64,000 nucleotides of DNA from positions 1 through 64,000 of the forward strand of contig NZ_JADOEQ010000011.1 of the NCBI RefSeq assembly GCF_016745255.1, in the 5' to 3' direction. The DNA comes from Enterococcus sp. BWR-S5. Lineage in GTDB: Bacteria; Bacillota; Bacilli; Lactobacillales; Enterococcaceae. Below, one piece after another: positions 16,082-25,333 of the stretch. Within the stretch, counting starts at the first letter, position 1. Every line of letters begins with the position of its first letter. The position numbers and the translations under genes were made by a program. The notes under the pieces were generated by a model, which was given only the letters and a program-made list of their open reading frames with translations, did no database searches and was not told where the DNA came from.

Positions 16082-17533
16082 ATGGCAAGAACAGACTTAC
16101 CAAACGTTGAAACTCGTCTCTATATCGATGGACAGTGGCTGAATGGCAGTGAAGGAACAAAATCAGTGATTAATCCAGCTACTGGCAAATCACTAATCGA
16201 TGTGCAACAAGGTGGAAAAGAGGAGGCCTTGAAAGCTGTAAAAGCCGCTAATAAAGCTTTTCCTGATTGGGCAAAAAAAGCACCTCTAGAACGTGCATCA
16301 CTTATGAATAAAGTCGCTTCGTTGATTGACGAGGATAAAGAACGACTGGCAACCATCATGACGATGGAGCAAGGTAAACCATTAAAACAAGCATTAGCTG
16401 AAATTCAGACAAATGTTGAAAATCTGCGTTGGAATGCCAGTGAAGGACAACGCATTTATGGTGACATCATTCCGGCACCAGTTGGCAGTCAATGGCTTGT
16501 AGAAAAGCAACCCATCGGTGTCGTTGGCGCAATCACACCATGGAATTTCCCATCAAATATGATTGTTAGAAAAATAGCTCCGGCTATCGCAGCCGGCTGT
16601 ACTGTCGTCCTTAAGCCTTCTTCTGAAACCCCACTTTCCGCTTTAGCGTTAATGGAACTATTTGATAAAGCTGGATTTCCTGCTGGTGTTGTTAATGTTG
16701 TATTGGGCAAATCAAAACCAATCGGTGAAGTGCTCTCTACCTCAGATGATGTTCAAAAGCTGACCTTTACTGGTTCAACTGAAATTGGTAAACTGCTGAA
16801 TGAGCAAGCCGCAGCAACACTGAAAAAGGTTTCTATGGAGTTGGGCGGTCATGCACCGTTCATTATTTTCCCTGATGCTGATTTAGATTTAGCTGTGAAA
16901 AGCTTGATTGCTGCTAAATTTAGAAATAATGGCCAAGTGTGTACTTCGCCTAACCGCATCTTTATTCATGAAACAATCAAGAAGGAAGTAACCAAAATGA
17001 TTGTGGAGCAAATGAAGGAAGTGACCGTTGACAACGGTTTAAATGATCCGACTACAGGACCATTAATTAATCAGGATGGCCTTGAAAAAGTAGTGAAACA
17101 GCTGAAAGACGCTACTGAAAAGGGTGCAACAGTGCTATTTGGCGGAAACAAAATGACTGAACAGCCGTATGCAGATGGCTTCTTCTTTGAACCAACTGTA
17201 ATAGATGACATTACTACTAATATGGATATTTATTACGAAGAAACATTCGGTCCTGTTATTCCACTGATTTCTTTTACTGAAGAAGAAGAGGTAATCGAAG
17301 CAGCCAATGATACTCCTTTTGGGTTAGCATCTTATTTCTTTTCTAATAATATACACACTATCTCAAATGTAAGTAAACGTTTGGCCTATGGTATGGTGGG
17401 TGTCAATGATGTAGAAATCTCTCACTCTGCAACACCATTTGGCGGCGTCAAGCACTCTGGCTTCGGAAGAGAAAATGGGGCTTACGGAGTGGAAGAATAT
17501 GTCGCTGTAAAATTTGTTACTATAAAATCATAA
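16082..17533 (+). CDS. gabD: NAD(P)-dependent aldehyde dehydrogenase, succinate-semialdehyde type
   Basis: This 483-residue enzyme oxidises an aldehyde to the acid with NAD(P). Family marks are visible: WNFPSNMIVRKIAPAIAAGCTVVLKPS (cofactor-binding region), FTGSTEIGK, catalytic Glu in SMELGGHAP (about 252), catalytic Cys in NNGQVCTSPNR (about 286) and the C-terminal GGVKHSGFGRENG. Overall it resembles GabD-type succinate-semialdehyde dehydrogenases, but related aldehyde dehydrogenases overlap in substrate. The start at 16082 is preceded by AAGGAGGAATCGAA. No GABA aminotransferase is nearby. Confidence 0.82.
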   Translation: MARTDLPNVETRLYIDGQWLNGSEGTKSVINPATGKSLIDVQQGGKEEALKAVKAANKAFPDWAKKAPLERASLMNKVASLIDEDKERLATIMTMEQGKPLKQALAEIQTNVENLRWNASEGQRIYGDIIPAPVGSQWLVEKQPIGVVGAITPWNFPSNMIVRKIAPAIAAGCTVVLKPSSETPLSALALMELFDKAGFPAGVVNVVLGKSKPIGEVLSTSDDVQKLTFTGSTEIGKLLNEQAAATLKKVSMELGGHAPFIIFPDADLDLAVKSLIAAKFRNNGQVCTSPNRIFIHETIKKEVTKMIVEQMKEVTVDNGLNDPTTGPLINQDGLEKVVKQLKDATEKGATVLFGGNKMTEQPYADGFFFEPTVIDDITTNMDIYYEETFGPVIPLISFTEEEEVIEAANDTPFGLASYFFSNNIHTISNVSKRLAYGMVGVNDVEISHSATPFGGVKHSGFGRENGAYGVEEYVAVKFVTIKS

Positions 17534-17558
17534 TCATTATTATAGACAATTATCTATT

Positions 17559-17603
17559 ACTGGTGGAAAAGTAATTTTCAATAACTTTTCCACCAGTTTT
17601 TCT
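17559..17603 (+). terminator. Terminator of the aldehyde dehydrogenase gene
   Basis: ACTGGTGGAAAAGT and its exact complement form a 14-bp stem with an 11-base loop, followed by TTTTTCT. Confidence 0.85.
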
Positions 17604-17654
17604 ATATTTATATAATCTTTTAAGAAAAATAAAACCGCGTTTGTAAAAAAATCA

Positions 17655-17730
17655 GGCAATGCTCCAGCAAGTACATAAAAATCTGAGCTTTGAAGAGCGA
17701 ATTGCTATTCTTGAAAAGGATATGCAATAG
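17655..17730 (+). pseudogene. Possible gene-tail remnant
   Basis: A short open stretch reads QAMLQQVHKNLSFEE then RIAILEKDMQ and a stop. It has protein-like, amphipathic composition similar to the C-terminal helix of small regulators, but it has no start or ribosome site and follows a TAA only four codons upstream. It may be the 3' relic of a lost gene between the dehydrogenase and efp. Weak evidence. Confidence 0.25.
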
Positions 17731-17746
17731 CAGCCTGAACAGCAAA

Positions 17747-17793
17747 AACACCAGTGAAATGAACGACGAACCATTCATTTCACTGGTGTTTAT
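17747..17793 (-). terminator. Terminator of efp
   Basis: Sixteen-base perfect arms (AACACCAGTGAAATGA and complement) with an 11-base loop lie just after the efp stop. On the minus strand a run of T residues follows. Confidence 0.8.
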
Positions 17794-17813
17794 TTGTATT
17801 TCAATACATACCC

Positions 17814-18374
17814 TTATTTCGCACGCTTCAAGTACGTACCTTCTTGTGTGTTGATTTCCAATTTTTCGCCGCTTTCGATGAAGTCAGGAACGTTTACCAC
17901 TAGTCCTGTTTCCATTGTTGCAGGCTTACCTGAACCTGTTACTGTTGCACCCTTGATAGAAGGCTGTGTTTCAGCGACAGTCAAGATAACTGTTGTTGGC
18001 AACGTAATACCAATCACTTCAGAACCGTAAAATTGAATTTTTATCTCCATGTTTTCCAAAAGATATTTCAATTCTTCTTCAATGGTTTCTGTTGGAATTT
18101 CATATTGCTCATATGTTTCCATATCCATGAAAATTGCTACATCATCTTGGCTGTATAGGTATTGCGCCGGTTTTGTGTCGATATGCGCTTTTTTCACTTT
18201 ATCATCCGGACGCATTGTTGTTTCAGTTGTTGAACCGGAACGAACATCCTTCAGCTTCATACGCATAACTGTATTTCCTTTACCAGGTTTGTGGTGGCTG
18301 GCTTCCAATACTTTGATTAGCTTGCCGTCTTGTTCAAATGTCATACCTGATTTAAGATCACTGATTGCAATCAT
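17814..18374 (-). CDS. efp: Translation elongation factor P
   Basis: This 186-residue protein stimulates peptide-bond formation at polyproline stretches on the ribosome. Three beta-barrel domains are covered at full family length: a KOW-like N-domain with the loop [11 protein letters not shown] carrying the modifiable Lys (about K32), the middle OB fold, and the C-terminal domain with [17 protein letters not shown]. No EpmA/EpmB- or YmfI-type modification gene is adjacent. It stands alone with its own terminator. Confidence 0.97.
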   Translation of the reverse strand: MIAISDLKSGMTFEQDGKLIKVLEASHHKPGKGNTVMRMKLKDVRSGSTTETTMRPDDKVKKAHIDTKPAQYLYSQDDVAIFMDMETYEQYEIPTETIEEELKYLLENMEIKIQFYGSEVIGITLPTTVILTVAETQPSIKGATVTGSGKPATMETGLVVNVPDFIESGEKLEINTQEGTYLKRAK

Positions 18375-18485
18375 TGTCTAAATTCCTCTTTTCTAAAAAA
18401 ATAATCTCCACTCATTGTAGCAAATTACAGACTGATACGCTAGAGAATATATAAAAGGATCATAAATTTCTCATGACCAGCTACG

Positions 18486-18923
18486 CTAAGCTCGTGCTTT
18501 TCGTCCGGCTTTGACCTTTTCCAATAAAGTATCTCCCGACGCTTCCTCAACCCACAAAAATTTTCCATTGTAATAATAAATACATGTAACTGCCGGTATT
18601 TCCGCTGTAGAAAGCCGATTCCTCAAAGAACCATCTGCTCCTTCAACCTCTATCTCCGCCTTGCCTGCTGAATCAAAAATGAGATAACCGATTGTCTCCT
18701 TTTCGCCCCGTACCAGCCACACAGAATTTTTCATATTTGGCACATAATCAGTCAGCTTCTCTATGAAATCAGAAGCTTTGATATCTAAAGGAAAGTCCCT
18801 TATTCCCTTATGACTCATGGCATCATCGCCCATGCAGACACTTTCTCTATCAAGCTGTACAGAAAAGCTCTGGTGTTTCGGAGCAGGTTCTATCTTTTCC
18901 CTTTTGAACCATTTCTGAAACAT
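18486..18923 (-). CDS. Hypothetical cytoplasmic protein
   Basis: I do not recognise this 145-residue protein. It has a basic N-terminus (MFQKWFKREK), no signal peptide or membrane helix, and a mixed alpha/beta look with an aromatic strand (VTCIYYYNGKFLWVEE). The start at 18923 has GGGGATGTC-like bases upstream. It lies between efp and a ROK kinase on the same strand, 33 bases downstream of the kinase, so the two may be cotranscribed. Composition and codon use look like those of a genuine gene. Confidence 0.7.
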   Translation of the reverse strand: MFQKWFKREKIEPAPKHQSFSVQLDRESVCMGDDAMSHKGIRDFPLDIKASDFIEKLTDYVPNMKNSVWLVRGEKETIGYLIFDSAGKAEIEVEGADGSLRNRLSTAEIPAVTCIYYYNGKFLWVEEASGDTLLEKVKAGRKARA

Positions 18924-18956
18924 GACATCCCCTCTTTCCGCTGTTCGGAAAATATA

Positions 18957-19847
18957 CTATTCTCCATTATTTTCCAATGCTCTTAAGGCCAAAGCAAAAT
19001 TACCAACCGTTGCACTGCCATTTTCAGGAATCAGCGGATTGACAATGTATTCCTCTAGTGAAGGCATGTCAACATACCTATTATTCAACTCTTCAACAAT
19101 TGAACGAACTCGGCTCATCAAATGCTCCTGCTGCATGACACCACCGCCAAAAATAATTTTTTCCGGCGCAAAATTAAGCCTCGTATTAAATGCCAGCTGT
19201 GCGATATAGTAAGCTTCAATAGCCCAGACGTCGTGCTCTTCAGTCACTGATTCTCCTCGTAATCCTGTTCGTGCCTGTAAGCTAGGACCAGATGCAGCCC
19301 CCTCAATGCAGTCGGCACCATGGTATGGACAAACCCCTTCGAAATCAGTATCGTCAGGATGTCTTTTTACGAAGGTATGGCCCATTTCCAAATGCGTCAG
19401 ACCTCCGATAAATTCACCATTTTGAATCACGCCGCCGCCAATCCCTGTTCCAACTGTAAAATAGACACAGGAATCAACGTTTGCTGCCGCGCCCATCGTA
19501 TATTCGCCAAATGCACTGGCATTTACATCTGTCGTTAAAAAAATGGGAAGCTTGAACCGCTGCTTCAGCGCAGATAAAATATCATAGCCTCGCCATTCCA
19601 GTTTAGGGGTAGCAAGGATTTTTCCATAGTTTTCAGAGTTTGGATCAATATCTACCGGACCAAAAGAGCCTATACCGATTGCTGAAATATCATATGCGGA
19701 GAAAAAGTCGATAACCTTCGCCATTGTTTCTTCCGGATTTCCTGTAGGAAAAGAAGTTTGCGCCTGAACCTTGAAATTCAAATCGCCAACCGCACAGACA
19801 AACTTCGTTCCTCCGGCTTCAATACTACCTAGTAATTTACTGCTCAT
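18957..19847 (-). CDS. scrK: ROK-family sugar kinase, probable fructokinase
   Basis: This 296-residue enzyme phosphorylates a hexose, probably fructose. It shows the ATP-binding start GSIEAGGTKF, TTDVNASAFGEY, the phosphate loop TVGTGIGGGVIQNG and the ROK zinc site GHTFVKRHPDD with CPYHGADC. Several fructokinases of lactic acid bacteria share this layout. I start at 19847 (MSSKLLGS) because GGAGG lies 7 bases upstream. No sucrose PTS gene is in the window, so the symbol is tentative. Confidence 0.82.
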   Translation of the reverse strand: MSSKLLGSIEAGGTKFVCAVGDLNFKVQAQTSFPTGNPEETMAKVIDFFSAYDISAIGIGSFGPVDIDPNSENYGKILATPKLEWRGYDILSALKQRFKLPIFLTTDVNASAFGEYTMGAAANVDSCVYFTVGTGIGGGVIQNGEFIGGLTHLEMGHTFVKRHPDDTDFEGVCPYHGADCIEGAASGPSLQARTGLRGESVTEEHDVWAIEAYYIAQLAFNTRLNFAPEKIIFGGGVMQQEHLMSRVRSIVEELNNRYVDMPSLEEYIVNPLIPENGSATVGNFALALRALENNGE

Positions 19848-19966
19848 TTCATTATCCTCCGATTCTATCATTGCTAAAAGTCTATACATTTATTTTAAGT
19901 CAAAACACCATTATTGTCTTGCCTTTTTTGCTTGAAATTTGGAAAAGTGCAGAAATCAGCATTTCG

Positions 19967-19982
19967 TACTATACTTATAGTA
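19967..19982. promoter_or_regulatory. Palindrome in the glutathione peroxidase promoter
   Basis: TACTATA-CT-TATAGTA is a perfect inverted repeat about 30 bases upstream of the peroxidase start, overlapping a TATACT -10-like hexamer. A redox-responsive repressor site is possible but not shown. Confidence 0.4.
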
Positions 19983-20011
19983 TAAGACAGTAAAAGAATG
20001 GAGTGAACAAC

Positions 20012-20488
20012 ATGTCTGTTTATGATTTTGAAGCAACACTTGAAAACGGTGAAACCTATTCTTTAGATAAATACAAAGGACAGGTCATGGTGATTGTCAA
20101 TACAGCGACAAAATGTGGACTTGCCCCGCAATTTGAGGATTTAGAAGAGCTGTACAAGGAATACAAGGAACAAGGCTTGGTTGTTTTGGGTTTTCCATCA
20201 AATCAATTTAAGCAGGAGCTGGACAGCAGTGAAGCGGCGGCAGAATCTTGTCGACTGACCTATGGAGTCTCTTTTCCTATGCACCAGTTATGCCATGTCA
20301 ACGGCTCAGAAACCTTACCACTATTCAAATATTTGAAGGAACAGACAAAAGGAGCTCTAGGCAGCTCTATCAAATGGAATTTCACCAAGTTTCTTATCGA
20401 CAAAGAGGGTGAGGTTGCGAATCGGTATGCACCACAGACGAGCCCTTTGAAAATGAAAGAAGATATCGAAACATTGCTTAACGAATAA
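20012..20488 (+). CDS. gpx: Glutathione peroxidase-like (Cys type)
   Basis: This 158-residue thiol peroxidase has Cys at the selenocysteine position (NTATKCGLAPQF, about C35), Gln in FPSNQF and Trp-Asn in IKWNFTKFLID, which completes the active site. Such bacterial enzymes often use thioredoxin rather than glutathione. The start MSVYDFEA at 20012 has GGAGTGAAC upstream. The promoter carries a palindrome, and a hairpin terminator follows. It is monocistronic. Confidence 0.92.
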   Translation: MSVYDFEATLENGETYSLDKYKGQVMVIVNTATKCGLAPQFEDLEELYKEYKEQGLVVLGFPSNQFKQELDSSEAAAESCRLTYGVSFPMHQLCHVNGSETLPLFKYLKEQTKGALGSSIKWNFTKFLIDKEGEVANRYAPQTSPLKMKEDIETLLNE

Positions 20489-20518
20489 ATGCTATTGGTT
20501 TAGGAATCAACAACCAAA

Positions 20519-20568
20519 AAAAGCTGCTGCCAAATCCTGACAAAGGATATCGGCAGCAGCTTTTTTCG
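20519..20568 (+). terminator. Terminator of the peroxidase gene
   Basis: AAGCTGCTGCC pairs with GGCAGCAGCTT, with an inner ATCCT/AGGAT stem, followed by T6. Confidence 0.85.
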
Positions 20569-20634
20569 TCTGTTCAAGGCATGTCTCTTCTGCTATACTC
20601 TTTCGTAATAGAAATAGCAGGAGGTGCTTTACTG

Positions 20635-21084
20635 ATGATACGCCAAGCTTTAGCAGCAGACACACAAGCGATACGGGAATTAACACACCGAACCATCCGG
20701 AGCATTTATCCCCATTATTACCCTCAAGGTGCGGTGTCGTTCTTTCTTACACATCACAGCAGTGAACGGATTGCTGAAGACATCCGGCAGCAACAGGTAT
20801 TTGTACTTGAGAAAGAAGGTCTACTTGGAACTGTTACACTGAAAAATAATGAAATTTGCCGTTTGTTTGTCCAGCCTGAGCATCAAGGCTTAGGCTATGG
20901 ACGAGCCTTGATTGAGTTTGCTGAAGCTACTATTTCCACACACAGCGAACTAATCCGCCTGGATGCCTCGCTTCCATCGAAAATTATCTATTTGAATCGA
21001 GGATATCAGGAAGTGAACTCTAACTGTATCCTTGCTGACAATGGCGATTATCTCTGCTACGATACCTTGGAAAAGAGGATATAG
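20635..21084 (+). CDS. GNAT-family N-acetyltransferase
   Basis: This 149-residue acetyltransferase has the acetyl-CoA binding motif A visible as ICRLFVQPEHQGLGYGRALIEFA (Q-x-x-G-x-G pattern). The substrate is unknown. The start MIRQALAAD at 20635 has AGGAGGTG upstream; the frame is open further 5' but has no better site. It is a single gene between two hairpin terminators. Confidence 0.85.
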   Translation: MIRQALAADTQAIRELTHRTIRSIYPHYYPQGAVSFFLTHHSSERIAEDIRQQQVFVLEKEGLLGTVTLKNNEICRLFVQPEHQGLGYGRALIEFAEATISTHSELIRLDASLPSKIIYLNRGYQEVNSNCILADNGDYLCYDTLEKRI

Positions 21085-21098
21085 TGGTAGGACAGACA

Positions 21099-21144
21099 AA
21101 AAAGGGGTTGCATGCCGAACGATTCAGCACGCAACCTCTTTTTT
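21099..21144. terminator. Bidirectional terminator between GNAT and aldo/keto reductase genes
   Basis: AAGGGGTTGC pairs with GCAACCTCTT, flanked by A-rich and T-rich runs, so it can serve both convergent genes. Confidence 0.75.
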
Positions 21145-21160
21145 CAATTAATCAAAGTAC

Positions 21161-22150
21161 TTAGTCATTTAAAATGCTATCAATCGCCAATACTTCTTCT
21201 TCAGAAAAATGAAGATTATCCAAGGCTTCCAAATTGTCTTCAAAGTGATGCAGCTGGGTCGCGCCAACAACAACCGAAGTAATTTCCTTCTGAGCCAACA
21301 GCCAAGCTAAAGCCATTTGCGAAAGTGACTGTCTACGTTGCTCAGCTACTTTTCGAAGCTGTTCTAAGCGCCTTTGTGTTACTTCTCTTGCCGATCCTGC
21401 CAACAACTGTTTGTTCGTACGATGAATTGGAAAATCCTCCGGAATATGTTGACTGAATTTATCCGTCAACAAGCCTTCTGCTAATGGACCATAGGCAATG
21501 CCTCCAATACCCGACTCGTCCAAAAGCTCCAGCAAACCGCTGTCTCTAGGCTCTCTGTTCAGCATATTATAGGACATTTGATGGATAACGAAAGGTGTAC
21601 GGCGTTCCTTGAACAAACGAATCATCTCCATCGTTTCCGCCGTGTTATAATTGGAAATCCCAATGTAATAAGCCTTTCCTTGCCTAACAATCAAATCCAA
21701 AGCTTCAGCAGTTTCTTCAAACGGCGTGTTTGGGTCAGGACGATGGGTATAGAATATATCAACATAATCTAGGTTCATTCGTTTCAAGCTGTTATCTAAG
21801 CTGGAAGTGATATATTTTTTCGATCCCCATTCCCCATAAGGTCCCGGCCCCATAAGAAATCCGGCTTTCGTAGAGATAATCAACTCATCTCTGTACGCAG
21901 CCAACTCTTCTGTCATGATTTTTCCAAATACCTTTTCTGAATCGCCAGGCGTAAGACCGTAGTTGTTGGCCAAATCAAAATGGATCACGCCCTTATCAAA
22001 GGCGGCCAGCACCAATTCTCTGGTTTTTTCATGCGTCGAAAGCGCATGGCCTCGCCATAATCCCAAAGAGACTGGCGGAAGCAAGACACCCGACTTACCG
22101 CTTCTTCGATAATCCACCGTATCATATCGCTGTTCATTTGCTGTAAACAT
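21161..22150 (-). CDS. Aldo/keto reductase, L-glyceraldehyde-3-phosphate reductase type
   Basis: This 329-residue NADPH-dependent TIM-barrel reductase has the catalytic tetrad in DLANNYGLTPG (Asp, Tyr), IISTKAGF (Lys) and DIFYTHRPDPNTP (His). The cofactor region GISNYN and C-terminal VVVGATQLHHFEDNL are typical of the AKR14/YghZ subgroup. The start MFTANEQRYD at 22150 follows AAAGGGTG. The physiological substrate is inferred from family only. Confidence 0.85.
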   Translation of the reverse strand: MFTANEQRYDTVDYRRSGKSGVLLPPVSLGLWRGHALSTHEKTRELVLAAFDKGVIHFDLANNYGLTPGDSEKVFGKIMTEELAAYRDELIISTKAGFLMGPGPYGEWGSKKYITSSLDNSLKRMNLDYVDIFYTHRPDPNTPFEETAEALDLIVRQGKAYYIGISNYNTAETMEMIRLFKERRTPFVIHQMSYNMLNREPRDSGLLELLDESGIGGIAYGPLAEGLLTDKFSQHIPEDFPIHRTNKQLLAGSAREVTQRRLEQLRKVAEQRRQSLSQMALAWLLAQKEITSVVVGATQLHHFEDNLEALDNLHFSEEEVLAIDSILND

Positions 22151-22219
22151 TTCTACACCCTTTCCAACTATCTTTTGATAAATCAATTATCTCTTTTTCC
22201 TATGCCATGTGCAACTAAC

Positions 22220-22390
22220 AAGAAAGAGTCAGGAACAAAAGTGAGCAGCTTCGAAATGTCATTTCTGCTCCACCCTTTGCTGGAATCCTCAAAGCAAGGT
22301 GGAGCTCTATAGCACCGTTCAACCGAGTTTAGATATGAAGAAGAGTTTGGAACGTTATTTCTGTTCCAAACTCCCCTAAACTCAAAGAAA
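22220..22390. repeat. Two imperfect nested-hairpin repeat units in an intergenic gap
   Basis: The 334-base gap upstream of the reductase contains two related units. One (about 22321-22382) has outer arms GAGTTTAG/CTAAACTC around inner arms GAGTTTGGAAC/GTTCCAAACTC. The other (about 22231-22305) has GAGCAG...CTGCTC and CCACCCTTTGCT...AAGCAAGGTGG arms. On the minus strand both share a GGARCAGAAATRACRTT core. This looks like a dispersed intergenic repeat or structured RNA rather than a gene. Confidence 0.45.
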
Positions 22391-22484
22391 TGTTCTTCCA
22401 AAAATACTGTTAAGCTGATACTGTTATCCTGTTCTTGCAGGCAACTGGTTTAGAGCTGTTCACATAATTTTCTACTAAAAACTC

Positions 22485-23126
22485 TTATTGAGTCTCCTTC
22501 AATAGCAGCTCTGCCTGCTGTACCATTTTCTCAGGAAAATAAGCATATAGCAGATACCACTCAATCACGCCGGGATAAAAATCTAATGACAGCAATGATT
22601 TTGCAAATGCCATTCCAGCCAGCTCTCCTAAAAGAGAAAAGCTGCTTTGATGATGATAAGGTCCCAGCTTCCAAAGCTCTACCCGATATTGATTCACAAA
22701 AAGTTCCGGTGTTTGCTCTTGAATATAGTGAAACAGCTCGTGAGCAATGACAATTTCTTTCCAGTTTTCAAACTGCATTTTCGGCAAGCCCTGCTCCTTG
22801 AAATAGCTATCTTTCTCCTTCAGCTTTTGATTTACAACAATTTGGTTGGGTATTTCAAAATAGCCGATAGAAGTGAAGCTTTCATGGATGGTATATTCTT
22901 TGTACAGCACATCGACACCAAACAGCTCTGCTATCTCACTAGGCAGCAGCTCAGGAAAATCCTGCTTTAGCTGTGTACCAAGTCTGTTCCCCTCAGCCTG
23001 AGCCAATTGACAAAGATTCTCTTGCTGTACCTCTGATAATTTCCGGCCAATTCTATCTCTATCAAATGCGATAGTAATAAATCGCTGCTCAGATGTTTGT
23101 TGGAGTTGTTCTTTGTAGGCTTTCAT
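22485..23126 (-). CDS. Metallopeptidase-like protein (HExxH), last gene of the sugar operon
   Basis: This 213-residue cytoplasmic protein has a zinc-binding motif VIAHELFHYIQEQ (about residues 127-139), as in ImmA/IrrE-like or small zincin proteins; whether it is proteolytic is unknown. The start is at the ATG overlapping the stop of the upstream gene (TGATG), or at the GTG one codon earlier; no strong ribosome site is present, so coupling is likely. It is always read with the hydantoinase-like gene here, which suggests a role linked to that protein. Confidence 0.7.
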   Translation of the reverse strand: MKAYKEQLQQTSEQRFITIAFDRDRIGRKLSEVQQENLCQLAQAEGNRLGTQLKQDFPELLPSEIAELFGVDVLYKEYTIHESFTSIGYFEIPNQIVVNQKLKEKDSYFKEQGLPKMQFENWKEIVIAHELFHYIQEQTPELFVNQYRVELWKLGPYHHQSSFSLLGELAGMAFAKSLLSLDFYPGVIEWYLLYAYFPEKMVQQAELLLKETQ

Positions 23127-25243
23127 CACAGGTTGTTCTTTGCGCCGACAACAATTACTTCTTCTCTACCTCCATGCTGCATCAGTTCAGTATCCATCAC
23201 CATATGAAGCTGTGAAAGCTCAAGCATCCCGGTATAATCGACGACTTTTGCACCGATACAAAGATAGATATCCGGAGCCAGCTTGATATCACTTTTATAA
23301 ACAGCTAAATCTTCCCAGTATTTATCAACGACATTACGGATACCGCCGACCGTCGCTTTCACTGCCTCGCCATCGCCGCGCTGAACCTTGATGAAGCCTT
23401 TTTTATCGATAATCCGCAGTTCTTGCTGGTCATTCTTCATAGTACCAAAGCAATAGAAAAACTCATTTTCTTCAATTAGATATACCTGTTCTTCTGAAAC
23501 CTGCATGGATTTTGCAACCAGCGCTTTCGCTTCTGTTTCATCAACTTTTGCAACTAAGTCGGTTGTTTTCACTTCTGTCGACCCTGTTGCAATTGCTCGT
23601 ACCTTGTTGGTTTGTGCATCAATCTCCATTTGTACCTCAATCGTTTCGGGAGAAGCACCGGACTTTGTTGCTGATTGAATGGCTTCATTACGGATATCCT
23701 CTAAATCCTGTGCATTCGGATTTGGTATTACCCGCTCTACAACATCTCGAACCATTGCCAGCGCAACACCAATAGAAGAAATAACCTCTGCATGCTTGGC
23801 AATATCGTAGCCAAGCCCCATTCGCTTCGCTGTATACGGTAGTAAAGAGGTTGCACCGCCACCTCCGCCGACAAGAGATATTTGGCTTCGTTCCACTTTA
23901 TGCTTATCTGCTAGAAAATTGATGACTTTAATTACAACATCAGAGGCTTTATCCATAATCTGAGTAGCAGTTTCTTCCACGGAAAGGTTCAACGCATCTG
24001 CTAATGCTTTCACTGCTTTGTAACTAGCCTCATAGCTTCCGAATGAATAGTCACCTTCTTTTACCAATTTCAGCGCATTGGCTGCACAGGTTACTGTAAT
24101 GGCAAAACGTTTGCCGTCAGCGCCTTCAATCGCAATATAATCAGACGGATCGTTTTCCAACGGCTGAATACGAATGACTTTTGGTTCAATGATTTCTTCC
24201 GGCTTAGAGAATGCTGCATATGGCAGCTTCGCAATATGCGCCGAACGTGGTCCAACGGCAACGACGCTATGTCCATCTGCTCGCACCATACTGCCGCCTG
24301 CAACGCCGGAGACGTGAACATCCAGTGAACTAATCAAGGTTTTATGTCCGCCAACAACAGAGTAGTCAATCATCGGACGTCCATTTTTAATGACTCCGAT
24401 ATCAGTGCTGGTACCACCAACCTCGAAGAAAATCGCATTGGATGCTTTTAGATACATCAGCGCGCCCACTGTAGAAGCAGCCGGACCGGACAACATCGTC
24501 AGTACCGGACGTTTACGCATTTCATTGATATCCATTACCCCGCCATCTCCACGCATAATCATCAAAGGTACCTTGATGCCTGCTTGCCGAACACTATTTT
24601 CCGTACTATCAGCGGTCTCAAACATTTTCGGTAGAATTGAGGCATTAATTACTGCAGTTCTCGTTCGCTTGGATAAGCCGTACATTTTACTAATATCACT
24701 GGCTTGAGAAACTTCTATATTCATACTTTTACCAATGTCGGCTACTGCTTCCTCTTCTCTTTTGTTATCCACACCAAAAGCTTTGGAGGCAACAATCACT
24801 TCTGCTCCCTCGCCTACCAGCTCTTCGATTGTCCGTTTGGCTGTATTCTGATCGAATTTTTTCAAAGGAATATATTTATTATGCGTGACGATTTTTCTTT
24901 TACCGGTTTCATCCAAAATAATATCTTTAATCACTGCTTGTCTCTTTGCCAAAAAGCTGTTTCCCATACCAATTACACCAGTCACTGCGACATCACCTTC
25001 TAACAGGGCATTGGTTGCCTGTGTCGTACTGTGGGCAATAAACATTACTTCCTCCGGTGCGATATGATTTTCATTTAAGCACTTTTCAAATGCCTGAACA
25101 ACGCCTGCCGAAACACCAAGTGCATCATCATGGGTCGTTTTCACTGAGCCGATTCCTAAAATCTCAAATGTATCATTATCAATAGCAACAGCCTTTGTGT
25201 GGGTGCCGCCAACATCTATTCCTACTCGAACTGCTCTGTTCAT
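23126..25243 (-). CDS. Hydantoinase/oxoprolinase-family protein (HyuA-like)
   Basis: This 705-residue protein has the actin/ASKHA-type ATPase start VGIDVGGTHTKAV, a second phosphate loop FEVGGTSTDIGVI (about 290-305) and VGGGGGATSLLPY (about 455). Members of the family hydrolyse or carboxylate cyclic amides or ketones with ATP, usually with a second HyuB-type subunit. None is present here. It lies inside a LacI-controlled sugar-phosphate operon, an unusual setting, so the substrate cannot be called. The start at 25243 has AAGGAGGAAG. Confidence 0.82.
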   Translation of the reverse strand: MNRAVRVGIDVGGTHTKAVAIDNDTFEILGIGSVKTTHDDALGVSAGVVQAFEKCLNENHIAPEEVMFIAHSTTQATNALLEGDVAVTGVIGMGNSFLAKRQAVIKDIILDETGKRKIVTHNKYIPLKKFDQNTAKRTIEELVGEGAEVIVASKAFGVDNKREEEAVADIGKSMNIEVSQASDISKMYGLSKRTRTAVINASILPKMFETADSTENSVRQAGIKVPLMIMRGDGGVMDINEMRKRPVLTMLSGPAASTVGALMYLKASNAIFFEVGGTSTDIGVIKNGRPMIDYSVVGGHKTLISSLDVHVSGVAGGSMVRADGHSVVAVGPRSAHIAKLPYAAFSKPEEIIEPKVIRIQPLENDPSDYIAIEGADGKRFAITVTCAANALKLVKEGDYSFGSYEASYKAVKALADALNLSVEETATQIMDKASDVVIKVINFLADKHKVERSQISLVGGGGGATSLLPYTAKRMGLGYDIAKHAEVISSIGVALAMVRDVVERVIPNPNAQDLEDIRNEAIQSATKSGASPETIEVQMEIDAQTNKVRAIATGSTEVKTTDLVAKVDETEAKALVAKSMQVSEEQVYLIEENEFFYCFGTMKNDQQELRIIDKKGFIKVQRGDGEAVKATVGGIRNVVDKYWEDLAVYKSDIKLAPDIYLCIGAKVVDYTGMLELSQLHMVMDTELMQHGGREEVIVVGAKNNL

Positions 25244-25333
25244 TCTTCTTCCTCCTTGTTCTGCTGGTCTGTATTCACTCCGTCAAAAGAACATCTTTAC
25301 TGTCTGGAAAATCAATTGAACGGTCATTCAACA

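Noticed and set aside
22183-22401. 72-codon minus-strand frame upstream of the aldo/keto reductase
   Set aside because: It lies entirely over nested hairpin repeats, which dictate its composition; no ribosome site.
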